NCBI GenBank assembly: GCA_946007445.1
Contig: CAMGAL010000012.1
Coordinates: 1 to 17,348, forward strand
Length of the DNA stretch: 17,348 nt
Direction of reading: 5' to 3'
From: an uncultured Mediterranea sp.
GTDB taxonomy: Bacteria > Bacteroidota > Bacteroidia > Bacteroidales > Bacteroidaceae
In this document: positions 1-7,810 of the stretch, piece by piece
How positions within the stretch are numbered: position 1 is the first letter of the stretch
Layout of the letters: each line of letters starts with the position of its first letter
Position numbers and translations under genes: made by a program
Notes under the pieces: model-generated
What the model was told of the DNA's origin: nothing
The model's database searches: none
The model's input: only the letters and a program-made list of their open reading frames with translations

Positions 1-884
1 GGCTTGGGCTGTCCTTTGGGGTCCACTTCGTAGGTGGCGAACATAGCCAGTTCCTGTTCGTCGAACACAGCCTGCGCAATCTGCTTCGCCTCGAAGTCGC
101 TCAAGTCGCTGTTGCGCGTATAGATTTCGCCGTTATTGCCGTAAGCACTTGTCACCACCTTGTCCTTGCCCTGCTGGCTGCCTGCCAGCCGCTGAGCCTG
201 TATATCCAGCCGTTTCTTGTTCAGCTCGTACGTCTTCATCTTGTACTCCTTTGCTTCCTCGGCCTTTTCCCGCTTATACTCCAGCTCCTCGTTATATTTC
301 TGCTTGTTGAAGTCGAACGTCTTATTCCATCGCTCGTCCTCTCTGGCCTGTGCCGCCTGCCGTTCCTCCCGCTGCTGCTGCTCGCGATACTCCTGCATGG
401 CCGTTTGCAGCAGGGAGGCGCCATACCGCTGGTCGGCCAGCTTCTGCGCCTCGCGCAGCTTCTCGATTCGGTCGTCGATGGCCTGCCGGTTGGATGTGAT
501 GGGCGTGAAGCGTCGTGCCCCCATGCCGGCCGCTGCCGTCTGCATGCCCACCTGAGCCATCTGCGCGATGAGGTCCATCTGCCGCTTCCGTTCCTGCCGG
601 CGGATGTCTTCCGTGTAGTCCGTCTTGGGGTACATCTTCTCGAAGGCACCCACATAGCCATGCTCCTTGATGAGCTTCTCCCAGTCGGTAGCAGGCTGCT
701 GCTTCGAGGCATCATCCGTTGCAGCCGGCTGCTCCGCCTTGGCAGGGGTCGGCTGTTCGGCATACACAGGCTGGTTAGTCGGCACAGTCGCGGTCGCATT
801 CGTCAAGTCTTCAGTCCTGGAAGGCTCCACCTTCGGCCCGTTGAACCGCTTGGTCGTGGCCAAGTCATCCAATATCCAACTCAT
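1..884 (-). CDS. Probable internal/ejected virion protein, partial (C-terminus beyond window)
   Basis: The frame opens at ATG 884-882 and runs to position 1 without a stop, giving at least 294 residues. The start is fixed by a perfect Shine-Dalgarno sequence just upstream that overlaps the stop of the preceding gene. Residues about 1-70 are Ala/Pro/Thr/Gln-rich and look disordered. Then comes a short segment (DWEKLIKEHGYVGAFEKMYP), an Ala/Gly/Met-rich patch (QMAQVGMQTAAAGMGARR), and from about residue 130 a long Glu/Gln/Lys/Arg-rich stretch expected to form coiled coil. Such composition, directly after a small Gly-rich hydrophobic protein and downstream of a portal gene, is typical of podovirus core or ejection proteins. 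I do not recognise a named family. The assignment rests on composition and neighbourhood. Confidence 0.6.
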   Translation of the reverse strand, partial: MSWILDDLATTKRFNGPKVEPSRTEDLTNATATVPTNQPVYAEQPTPAKAEQPAATDDASKQQPATDWEKLIKEHGYVGAFEKMYPKTDYTEDIRRQERKRQMDLIAQMAQVGMQTAAAGMGARRFTPITSNRQAIDDRIEKLREAQKLADQRYGASLLQTAMQEYREQQQREERQAAQAREDERWNKTFDFNKQKYNEELEYKREKAEEAKEYKMKTYELNKKRLDIQAQRLAGSQQGKDKVVTSAYGNNGEIYTRNSDLSDFEAKQIAQAVFDEQELAMFATYEVDPKGQPK

Positions 885-889
885 ACCGC

Positions 890-897
890 CACCTCCT
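890..897 (-). promoter_or_regulatory. Strong Shine-Dalgarno site overlapping a stop codon
   Basis: Read on the minus strand, TAAGGAGGTGGCGGTATGA contains the stop of the 169-aa gene (TAA), AGGAGGT, a short spacer and the ATG of the next gene. Bacteroidetes genes usually lack such a site, and most starts in this window have A-rich leaders instead, so this one stands out. It supports translational coupling of the two virion genes and decides the start at 884. Confidence 0.7.
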
Positions 898-1406
898 TAC
901 TTCTTATCCTTGTCGAACATAGAGAGCGCCGAGCCAAGCAGCCCCACCGAGTTGCCCAGCAACTGATGGCCTCCCTGCTCGTCCAGCTGCAACTGCTGCA
1001 TCTGCTGGTTGTCAATGTCACTCTGATAGCCCATATACTGCGCGTCCGTCTGCCGCTTGATGGCATCACCTTTCTCGGCCAGACCCTGCATCGCTTGCGC
1101 TACGGCCTCGCTGTCATTCGCCTGCTGCGCCACAGCCGCCTCCTCCGTAGCCCCCGCGATGGCCGCCGCCGCCCGGTTCTCCTCGCCCCGTCGGCGCAGG
1201 GTGTCGCGCAGCCGCGTCATCGCGCTCTGCGCCTCCGTACTGTCCAGGTAGTTCTGATAGTAGTTTCGGTTGAACCAGCCTTGCCTGGCTGCCTTCTGCT
1301 CCTTGATCTGACGCTGCTGCTCACGTCGTGCCTTCGACGCACTGACGGCCCCCGTCACCCCTCCCAGGAGCGAGGTGCCCAGTCCGATGGCTCCTAATAT
1401 ACTCAT
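897..1406 (-). CDS. Small internal virion/ejection-like protein, 169 aa
   Basis: The protein opens with a Gly-rich hydrophobic stretch (residues 2-24, SILGAIGLGTSLLGGVTGAV) that could insert into a membrane. It continues with a Lys/Arg/Gln-rich segment and a long Ala/Gln/Glu-rich helical region, and ends in DKDKK. Small phage proteins with this layout next to coiled-coil proteins are often DNA-ejection or internal head proteins (compare T7 gp14-type proteins); the resemblance is in layout, not in sequence I can align. AAGGA lies 5 bases before ATG 1406-1404. It precedes and is probably co-translated with the partial gene at 1-884. The upstream spacer separates it from a divergent gene at 1567, so a promoter for this pair probably lies there. 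Confidence 0.6.
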   Translation of the reverse strand: MSILGAIGLGTSLLGGVTGAVSASKARREQQRQIKEQKAARQGWFNRNYYQNYLDSTEAQSAMTRLRDTLRRRGEENRAAAAIAGATEEAAVAQQANDSEAVAQAMQGLAEKGDAIKRQTDAQYMGYQSDIDNQQMQQLQLDEQGGHQLLGNSVGLLGSALSMFDKDKK

Positions 1407-1566
1407 ATCCTTCTGCGTTATTTAAGTTGATGATTCTTAGCGCAAATAAAGCGAAATTTCCGGTCGCCTTAATTGCGATTTCACAACTTAAATATGCAGA
1501 CTTACAATTATTTTTGCAAAATATCTAACTAATCACTTTAAGTTTACTTTTTTATTTATCAAGCAA
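1407..1566. promoter_or_regulatory. Divergent intergenic region with a possible plus-strand promoter
   Basis: This AT-rich spacer of 160 bases lies between divergent gene starts at 1406 (minus) and 1567 (plus). On the plus strand TATTTTTG at 1509-1516 matches the Bacteroides -7 consensus TAnnTTTG, but no TTTG sits at the right distance upstream (the nearest TTG ends at 1475). On the minus strand only one-mismatch versions of the -7 box occur. The location makes promoters in both directions likely; the exact boxes are weakly supported. Confidence 0.35.
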
Positions 1567-2052
1567 ATGGCCAAAGTAACTGAAAATGACACGAAAAGGA
1601 AGCGTGGAGCCTACACGAATGAACAGAAATTGGAAGCCGTCCGACTGCTGGCCGACAACAACTACAACTACTATCAGACCTCCAAAGAGACCGGCATCGC
1701 ACGCCCCACGCTCGAGAGCTGGAACGCCCGCTACGGAAAGAAGCTCGCCGATGACCAGCAGATACTCGCCATTGGCCGTCAGGTGGAGCAGAACGTCGCC
1801 AAGCTCAAGGCCGACTTCCTGCGCGATAAGTATAAGAAGATGGACCTCCTGGCCGACACCGCCATTGCCAAAGCCCTGGATCTGCTCAAGAGCGAAGACG
1901 ACCTCGGCAAGGTGACCGGCGTCATCCGCGCCATCAACGACTTCATCCGCAGCTCCTCCGAGCCGGGCGAAGCAGGCGAAGCCGAGCGCTCCGCCCAGTC
2001 GCTGATGATAGAGAAGGCCATCATGCACATCAATCAGGCCGCACACATCTGA
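1567..2052 (+). CDS. HTH protein, candidate terminase small subunit
   Basis: 161 residues. A basic N-terminus (TKRKRGAY) leads into a helix-turn-helix at about residues 17-55 (YTNEQKLEAVRLLAD, then TSKETGIARPTLESWNARYG), of the type in terminase small subunits and some transposase N-termini. The rest is helical, including KALDLLKSEDDLGKVTGVIRAIN, a pattern common in small terminases. It ends with TGA 16 bases before the convergent end of the portal gene. No transposase catalytic domain follows, and the position within virion genes favours TerS, which would recognise the packaging site. A large terminase is not in the window, so this is not confirmed. It is the only plus-strand gene in the virion module. 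The mirror frame on the minus strand is a shadow. Confidence 0.5.
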   Translation: MAKVTENDTKRKRGAYTNEQKLEAVRLLADNNYNYYQTSKETGIARPTLESWNARYGKKLADDQQILAIGRQVEQNVAKLKADFLRDKYKKMDLLADTAIAKALDLLKSEDDLGKVTGVIRAINDFIRSSSEPGEAGEAERSAQSLMIEKAIMHINQAAHI

Positions 2053-2068
2053 ATCCTTATTCTCCTCA

Positions 2069-2623
2069 TTACGCCCTCATCGGTATTCCGTCTTGCGGTG
2101 AGGCCAATGCGTCGTTGTTCATCTGTTGTCGGAGCGGGCTTCCGGCTCCAGGAATTTGCTGCATCATGTCGGGCGATAGGGCCATCTGTGCCTGTTGTTC
2201 CTGCGCCTGCTTCTCGCGGAGCTTGATGCTTTCGAGGATGCGTGTGGCGAAGGGCAGTGAACAGTTTTCGAGGAACATCTTGACGTCGATGAGCTGCTTG
2301 TCGAGCAGCTGCATGAGGAAGTCGTTGACGGCCATCTGGTAGGAGGGGGAGTTGCTGCCTTCGGTCACCTTGAGGTCTATCTCGCAGGCCTGCACCTTCT
2401 CGGGGTCGTAGAGCCGTGACTCGGCGGAGTAGTCGCTGCCGGCCAGGTCGAGGTATCGGCGCGAGTTGTAGTACTGCTGGATGGTCTTCATGGACTTGGT
2501 GTCGCGTCGTCGCAGGAAGGAGGAGAAGGCTCCGAAGAGGCTCTTGAGATTGAGCGAGGAGTTCTGCACCTGCTGCGCGTAGAGGCTGGCTGCCGTGCCG
2601 GATGCGGCCGGCTCGCCCAGCAT
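2069..2623 (-). CDS. Portal protein, C-terminal part downstream of an in-frame amber
   Basis: This is the continuation, in the same reading frame, of the 463-residue portal segment above it. The frame is open from 2656 down to TAA 2069-2071 (195 codons); the first ATG inside is at 2623. It begins LSHDISGVDSAMLGEPAASG and runs on through a helical barrel-like region with LFGAFSSF, KTIQQYYNSRRYLDLAG and a Gln/Met-rich tail. The ISGV...G...SGT...A pattern is typical of this portal family just after the junction, so both pieces belong to one gene of about 659 codons. No Shine-Dalgarno is evident at 2623, so independent expression is doubtful. See the amber finding for the possible explanations. 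Confidence 0.75.
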   Translation of the reverse strand: MLGEPAASGTAASLYAQQVQNSSLNLKSLFGAFSSFLRRRDTKSMKTIQQYYNSRRYLDLAGSDYSAESRLYDPEKVQACEIDLKVTEGSNSPSYQMAVNDFLMQLLDKQLIDVKMFLENCSLPFATRILESIKLREKQAQEQQAQMALSPDMMQQIPGAGSPLRQQMNNDALASPQDGIPMRA

Positions 2624-2656
2624 CGCGGAGTCTACGCCTGAGATGTCGTGGCTGAG

Positions 2657-4048
2657 CTAGAGCTGGAGCTTGAGCAGTTCGTAGTCGCCCTGTATGGCTC
2701 CGTGTCCGTTGAGCTGCGTGACCACGTCCTGTATGCGTTTGCCCTGCTTGAGGGTGCAGAAGAGCACGCCGTTATAGCGCACGTATTGGTCGACGATGTC
2801 TTCGCGGGTCATCTCAGTGAAGGCGGTTTCGTCCACCAGCAGGAGTCCCTTGCTGGAGGCGCTTCGGATGAAGTCGATGAGCATCATGGTGCGGTTGATG
2901 GCCCGCTGCTGGTCGATGAAGTCGTTGACGAAGGGCACGGCGGTGCCTTGTATGAGCTGGTGTACCAGCAGGACGTAGTTGTGCTCGCCGTGCCAGTAGG
3001 GGCTGCGTCCTTCTTGCAGGATGTCGCCGTGGGGGCTCATGTAGCGGTAGTACCAGTAGCGTTCGTAGCCGAACTCGTATTCGATGGGCAGCACGTCTTC
3101 GGGCAGTACTCCGGCGCTGAGGGCTTCCTCCTGTCGGCGGTCGTTCTCCCGGATGATGTCGGGCAGTTCTTCGCGTCCTATCCAGTAGTAGGTGCCTCGC
3201 AGCAGGTCGTGGCAGAAGTAGTCGGGCCGGGGCTCCAGCCTCCATCCGAGGATGACGCGGCAGAGATTGGGGCGCGAGGTGGTGGAGAAGGCGGCGTACT
3301 TCCGTTCGCGGTCGGTGAGTCCGTAGCTGTCGATGTAGTTGCCATCGACGGGGTAGATGGACTCGATGTATTGCCTGTCTGACTCGCTGTGTGCGAAGAG
3401 GGAGACTACCTGCTGTCGGGGCATGTCGAAGAGTTCGCCGATGATGTTCACGTCCCATGCCCGTACGTCTTCGGTGTCGGTGTTGAAGAAGATTCGGGCG
3501 GGGTTGCAGCTGTATATCCAGACGTCGTTAAGCCGTCGTGCCTCGTTCCATCCGTACTCTACGCGCTGCGCCACGACGCCTCCGCACATGAGCAGTTTGA
3601 GGCATTCGGCGTCGAGTTCGATGGTGTCGTTGATGTCGTTGACGTACTCCACGGCGACGCTCATCATCTCTCCGATCTTGGCTTCGCGCTGGTCGCGCAC
3701 GCTACACACGGACTTGTTGGTATTGGTGCGGAACTGCCCTTCGATGTTCTTTAGGATGGGGGCTATCATGTTGTTCTTGAGCGGCACCTTCCCCTCGCGC
3801 AGGATAAGCTCTCGTTCGGTGATTCGCTCGCCGGTATTGGGGTCGGTGACGTAGTCGCCCCACTGGTCGCCCCAGGCGTACATGGCATTTCGTTCCATGT
3901 TTCGCCGCACGGTCTCGAGGGAGTACCAGCATCGTGCGAACTCCTCGAGCAGCTCGAGGTCGGCGCGGCTTCGTGTGCTGTTCTCGTTGTCGCGCAGTGG
4001 GCGCTTGCGAACTCCGCGGACGTTTCGGTTGAGGTATCTGTTAGGCAT
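2657..4048 (-). CDS. Portal protein (crAss-like/P22-type), ends early at an amber codon
   Basis: 463 residues from ATG 4048-4046 to TAG 2659-2657. Portals form the dodecameric ring at the capsid vertex through which DNA enters and leaves. Family hallmarks are a basic N-terminus, MYAWGDQWGDY (about 57-66), KNNMIAPILKNIEGQFRTN (91-109), REAKIGEMMSVAVEYVNDIN (121-140), then LDAECLKLLMCGG, a VEYGW strand and NPARIFFNTD. These resemble the crAss-like portal pattern as I remember it. The frame continues in register past the TAG with the missing C-terminal third, so the intact gene would be about 659 codons. Its leader is A/T-rich without a Shine-Dalgarno. Truncated here, the product would lack the barrel-side region and probably not assemble. 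Confidence 0.8.
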   Translation of the reverse strand: MPNRYLNRNVRGVRKRPLRDNENSTRSRADLELLEEFARCWYSLETVRRNMERNAMYAWGDQWGDYVTDPNTGERITERELILREGKVPLKNNMIAPILKNIEGQFRTNTNKSVCSVRDQREAKIGEMMSVAVEYVNDINDTIELDAECLKLLMCGGVVAQRVEYGWNEARRLNDVWIYSCNPARIFFNTDTEDVRAWDVNIIGELFDMPRQQVVSLFAHSESDRQYIESIYPVDGNYIDSYGLTDRERKYAAFSTTSRPNLCRVILGWRLEPRPDYFCHDLLRGTYYWIGREELPDIIRENDRRQEEALSAGVLPEDVLPIEYEFGYERYWYYRYMSPHGDILQEGRSPYWHGEHNYVLLVHQLIQGTAVPFVNDFIDQQRAINRTMMLIDFIRSASSKGLLLVDETAFTEMTREDIVDQYVRYNGVLFCTLKQGKRIQDVVTQLNGHGAIQGDYELLKLQL

Positions 4049-4061
4049 ATTGCGAATTTAC

Positions 4062-4086
4062 AATTAAAAATTAAAAATTAAAAATT
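4062..4086. repeat. Tandem TTAAAAA heptamers
   Basis: Three copies of TTAAAAA followed by TT lie between the 886-aa gene and the portal start. This word is, to my knowledge, common in intergenic DNA of Bacteroidales. It forms most of the portal's 5' leader and may act as an A/T-rich, SD-independent initiation region or simply be a host-type repeat. Confidence 0.7.
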
Positions 4087-4095
4087 CGGCGGGCA

Positions 4096-6756
4096 TCATC
4101 GCAGCCGGTTGGTGAAAGCGGTGTCGGCCAGGAACTCGATATAGTTGAGCGACACGTCGGTGCGCACTCCTCCTGCCAGTGCTACGGCGAAGTACTTGTA
4201 TGCGCGTGACTTGTTCATCTTGGTGACGAGGTCGCGCAGGTCGGTGATGGCCTCCTTGCCGCTGATGAGTTCGAAGTGCTCGGCGTCGTTGCTGCCCAGG
4301 ATGTATAGGCCTACGTCGGAGAAGAGGTTGAGCTCTTCGCCTCGGAAGAGGATGGGCTCGCCTCGGAAATAAAGGTCTGACATGGCCCGTCGCACGATGC
4401 CGCGGAGAGCGGTCTGAAGAACGCGCTTGTGCGTCTGGCTGCCCAACTTGATGGGTCGCGTGAGGAGCAGCATCTTGGCTACGGTGCGATGGGGGTTGTG
4501 GATGCGGCAGAGCAGACGTGTCTTTTCTTCGCCTGCCGTATGCGGTATGAGGGCATAGAGCTCGGGGTAATGGTTGGTGAAGGAGAGGATGCGTATCGAA
4601 GCCTTGCGCCAGGCCATGGAGTCCAGGCTGAGCACGTAGGCGTAGTCGTAGGAGGGGTTGGCGACGATGACCTCGTTGGCCGCATACTCATAGCCTACGT
4701 TGGCTCCCTCGATGTAGGTGCGGAACTCGGTGGTGGAGAGGGCTCCTTGCAGCCCGGCCACGCCGGCCACCTTGGCGAAGATGGGCGATGAGTCGAGGCA
4801 GGAAGGGAGGAATCCGTCCATGGCTTCGGACAGGCAGCGCACCTGCGTGCCCGCAATCTCCATGAGTCCGCGCTGGGTGGCGAAGAGCACGCTGCGGTCG
4901 GTGCCTCGGATGGATCCGGGCGAGGTGCATACGTCGCGGCTGACGGGCGTATGCGTGGCGTAGGCCAGGCGTCCCGTGGTGTCGGTGGTCATGGCGAACA
5001 CGCCGTCTTTGGCAAAGACGTAGAGCGGATGCTGGCCGTACTGTCCCTGCGAGAGGGCCGTGGTGTTGGAGCACATGCCAACTATCTCGCCTGTACAGGG
5101 CCGGTAGGTCTGTGCGGCGGGGAAGGTCATGGGGTTGCTCACGGATGATACCTTCAGCACGTTGGGCCTCTCGTGGAAGGGGTTGTTCTCCGCAGGCAGG
5201 TAATGAGTATTATAGCCGCCGATCACCTCGTAGGGCCATTCGGCAATGAGGTAGCAGGTGACGTATGTGGCTCCTGATGGTGCGGTGACTGCCCTTAGAC
5301 TCTCGGACGCCCCCGCCAGGTGATATGCTATGGGCAGTGTGGGGTGCTTCTTCATCTGGACAGGTGCGCTCTTGGAGTAGCCTTGGTAGTAGATGCCCAT
5401 TCGGACGGCTCCGGTGTCTGGATAGGAAAGGAAGGAGTCGCTGAGTGTGGCGGGTGAGGTGGTGGCCGTATGCGCCACCACGTTGCCATACTCCGACTCT
5501 ATCTCTACGGCTATGTCGACGGGCAGCAGGGTGTCTATGGCGTTGAAGTTGCAGAGGGTCTTGTCGGGCCCTACGTACTTCTGACGGATGCCGACCAAGT
5601 GGAGGCGGCTGTTGTAGACGTAGCTGAGATCCGAGGCGGTGATGGCGCTCTCCACCTGCGAGAAGTCGAGGGCTTCCTGCACTTGCAGGTTGTCTTCGGA
5701 TGGTTCCTCCAGTCGGAACACCTCGTTTCCGTCCAGGTCGTACTCGGCAAAGCGCCGGAACACGGCTAGGTTGCGGAAAGCCTCGTCGGCCTCCTTGTCG
5801 CTGTTGATGGAGCGCTTGTACTTGTAGTATCGGTAATCCTTGTAGGCGGCATTCTCTTCGTTGAGCCGCACCTCCTTCTTCTGGAACTTGCGGATGGCGG
5901 CTACATAGAAGTCGATGCCCATGATGACGTTTCGCCACGCTTCGAGTCCCGAGGGGCTGACCTTGATGACGGGTTTGCTGCCGAAGGCGTAGGCAATTAC
6001 CCGTGTGGAGAATACCATGGATGAGCTGATTTCGTTTCCTTTATGCAGGTAGTTGATGACGTCGTCACCTCCGATGTTGAGCTTCACGCTACATTCGATG
6101 TTGGAGATGAGGTGTCGGATTGGTGAGATGCGTGTGTGACTGCCGTCGAAGAGGCGGTAGGCGTAGCAGATGAATAGGTCGCCGAAGAAGTAGCCCTCCT
6201 TGTTGAGGTTAGCGATGCACTTGTCATGATGCCCTACGAGGTTGTAGATGGATGTTTCCCGGAACTCCTCTTCGGTACATTTGGTGTAGTCCTTGCTGGA
6301 GTAGATGGTTCCACTGTCGTCATATTCTGCCTTGGCCTCCATGGTGATGGAGACCTGCGGGAGTTCGGGCAGAGAACCCAGGTACTGATAGGAGGTGCCG
6401 TTGAAGAGGGCGTATCGCATCCCGTCGGGGAGGAAGAAGACGGCCATGTTGCCCACGAACTCCACGCGCTGCGTCCCCGTCAGGTCGTCGGACAGCGGTT
6501 CCTCGTGTGTGTAGTCCCACAGGTAGCTATGCAGGCTTCCGTCCGTGTAGCGGGCGATGATGCGCTGCGCCAGGGAGTGGAAGAAGAGCTTATCCACCGT
6601 GGCCGGGAATCCGGCTATCTGTATGGGTTCTCCCACCGGCTCGACCGACCCGTTCTTGATGCGGGCGTTGATGAGCTCCATGCAGGAGCCGTCCGGCGCA
6701 AGGCCGTCGTCGAGGCTGCGGTCTATGCCGGAGAGTGTTACCTTTACCGTTTCCAT
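4096..6756 (-). CDS. Tail stabilization/hub protein, crAss-like
   Basis: 886 residues from ATG 6756-6754 (METVKVTLSGIDRSL); the longer frame reaching up to 6978 is an out-of-frame overlap with the previous gene and reads as noise. Residues 1-130 read like an entry domain of a propeller or hub (GIDRSLDDGLAPDGSCMELIN). At 199-212 is AYRLFDGSHTRISP, the motif I associate with crAss-like 'stabilization' proteins. Around 578-645 repeated beta-strand units (YVFAKDGVFAMTT, PVSRDVCTSPGSI, VLFATQRGLMEIAG) resemble the beta-propeller-like part of P22 gp10-type tail proteins. It should sit below the connector ring in the short tail. The gene follows the three connector-like genes with a 13-base gap and precedes the portal. 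It ends with TGA. Confidence 0.65.
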   Translation of the reverse strand: METVKVTLSGIDRSLDDGLAPDGSCMELINARIKNGSVEPVGEPIQIAGFPATVDKLFFHSLAQRIIARYTDGSLHSYLWDYTHEEPLSDDLTGTQRVEFVGNMAVFFLPDGMRYALFNGTSYQYLGSLPELPQVSITMEAKAEYDDSGTIYSSKDYTKCTEEEFRETSIYNLVGHHDKCIANLNKEGYFFGDLFICYAYRLFDGSHTRISPIRHLISNIECSVKLNIGGDDVINYLHKGNEISSSMVFSTRVIAYAFGSKPVIKVSPSGLEAWRNVIMGIDFYVAAIRKFQKKEVRLNEENAAYKDYRYYKYKRSINSDKEADEAFRNLAVFRRFAEYDLDGNEVFRLEEPSEDNLQVQEALDFSQVESAITASDLSYVYNSRLHLVGIRQKYVGPDKTLCNFNAIDTLLPVDIAVEIESEYGNVVAHTATTSPATLSDSFLSYPDTGAVRMGIYYQGYSKSAPVQMKKHPTLPIAYHLAGASESLRAVTAPSGATYVTCYLIAEWPYEVIGGYNTHYLPAENNPFHERPNVLKVSSVSNPMTFPAAQTYRPCTGEIVGMCSNTTALSQGQYGQHPLYVFAKDGVFAMTTDTTGRLAYATHTPVSRDVCTSPGSIRGTDRSVLFATQRGLMEIAGTQVRCLSEAMDGFLPSCLDSSPIFAKVAGVAGLQGALSTTEFRTYIEGANVGYEYAANEVIVANPSYDYAYVLSLDSMAWRKASIRILSFTNHYPELYALIPHTAGEEKTRLLCRIHNPHRTVAKMLLLTRPIKLGSQTHKRVLQTALRGIVRRAMSDLYFRGEPILFRGEELNLFSDVGLYILGSNDAEHFELISGKEAITDLRDLVTKMNKSRAYKYFAVALAGGVRTDVSLNYIEFLADTAFTNRLR

Positions 6757-6769
6757 GCTGTGAGGGGTT

Positions 6770-7273
6770 TTAGATGCCTGCCAGGTTGGTGGGTCGTCGT
6801 CTGACGAGTCCGCTGATGCAGGCGGTGCATTTGGTGACTTCGTAGAGCAGGGATTCGTCCTTCTGGAGGAAGGGAACGGCGTGCTGTGGCGACACCACGG
6901 TGAGGAACTCAGCCATGCAGAGGTTGACGACGTAGTCGTGGATGGACTTGCGCAGCATATCCGCCACCTTGTAGGCATCCACCTGCGGGATGCGGTTGTA
7001 TGGGTAGAGGAATATCTGTACCTCCTCGCATCCGTACGACAGGTTGACCTCCATATCGCCTACCCGCTTGAGCATGGCCTGCTTGACGCGGTTGATGGCG
7101 GTCTCTACAAAGGGCATGAGGATTTCGCTGTCCTCGTCCTCGCCGGCTTGTATGCCGGCCAGGTCGGGGTCTTTGCGTTTGAGCATCTCGCCGAGGTGGT
7201 AGAGACGCATCCTCACGTCGTAGAACAACTCCTTGAGGTTGAGATATGCCACTATGGGGTCTTTCTGATACAT
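6770..7273 (-). CDS. Connector/ring-like virion protein 3, 167 aa
   Basis: This helical protein has an acidic stretch (GEDEDSEIL), then PFVETAINRVKQAM, a beta-like segment (EEVQIFLYPYNRI), and two further helices (KVADMLRKSIHDYVVNLCMAEFL, LYEVTKCTACISGLVRRRP). The same order of elements occurs in the two genes immediately upstream, so I read the three as divergent paralogues. Their size (147-167 aa), number and position before a hub protein match the ring or head-tail adaptor proteins of crAss-like podoviruses, which stack between portal and tail. That function is inferred from order and size. The stop is TAA, 13 bases before the hub start. Confidence 0.55.
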   Translation of the reverse strand: MYQKDPIVAYLNLKELFYDVRMRLYHLGEMLKRKDPDLAGIQAGEDEDSEILMPFVETAINRVKQAMLKRVGDMEVNLSYGCEEVQIFLYPYNRIPQVDAYKVADMLRKSIHDYVVNLCMAEFLTVVSPQHAVPFLQKDESLLYEVTKCTACISGLVRRRPTNLAGI

Positions 7274-7291
7274 GGCCGTGTATGGTTAGTG

Positions 7292-7783
7292 TCAGGAGCG
7301 TTTGGGTTTGTCTCGCTGCGCTCCGAGCTGACGCATATCCTCCTCCAGTTCCTTGAGCATGGCTTCGAATCGGGCCGACTCGTCGGGCTTGATGAGGTTG
7401 AGCCACTTGGAGAGGATGTAGACGGACAGGTAATTGAGCATGGAGTCCTTGAGGGTTTCCTTCTGGGAGTCCATGAAGTTGGCTACGGCGTTGGTGGTGA
7501 AGATGAGTTTCTTCACTTTCTGATCGCCTTCTTGGGCTTCCTGCCATTTGTAGCTGGTCTTCCCGAGCACACGGCTGAGGATGTTGCCCAGCTTGGTTCC
7601 TCCGGCTTGTGCGAAGTCTTGCAGGGTGACGTCATCGTCGTCGGACGCCTGAATCTTGGCGGCCAGCTCCATAACTTGCGGATTGCTTTTCAGAGATTCT
7701 CCGATGAGGTAGCTCTGGTCTTTCATCTGAGCGAACAAGTCTTTGGTGGTAAGTTCGAGAGTAAGTGTTTTGCTTCCTTCCAT
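7292..7783 (-). CDS. Connector/ring-like virion protein 2, 163 aa
   Basis: Starting MEGSKTLTLELTTKDLFAQM, it carries an extra N-terminal helix, then an acidic patch (SDDDDVTLQDFAQ), GTKLGNILSRVLGK, a strand (KKLIFTTNAVANF), a helix (ETLKDSMLNYLSVYILSKWL), and a C-terminal charged helix (EAMLKELEEDMRQL). It is the most diverged of the three tandem paralogues but has the same order: acidic patch, helix, strand, long helix with W/L, C-terminal helix. The leader is A-rich with no Shine-Dalgarno. It lies 18 bases before the next gene and 27 after the previous one, in a tight late operon. No named family was recognised; the role is inferred from position. Confidence 0.5.
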   Translation of the reverse strand: MEGSKTLTLELTTKDLFAQMKDQSYLIGESLKSNPQVMELAAKIQASDDDDVTLQDFAQAGGTKLGNILSRVLGKTSYKWQEAQEGDQKVKKLIFTTNAVANFMDSQKETLKDSMLNYLSVYILSKWLNLIKPDESARFEAMLKELEEDMRQLGAQRDKPKRS

Positions 7784-7810
7784 ATTCGTTCTGTTTTAAG
7801 TGTTAATGGT

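Noticed and set aside
405..1397. 330-codon open frame on the plus strand
   Set aside because: It crosses two minus-strand genes and their Shine-Dalgarno-linked junction; the composition (Leu/Arg/His) is shadow-like.
2648..3382. 244-codon open frame on the plus strand opposite the portal
   Set aside because: The minus-strand frame carries portal hallmarks; this one is a Val/Glu-rich mirror of it.
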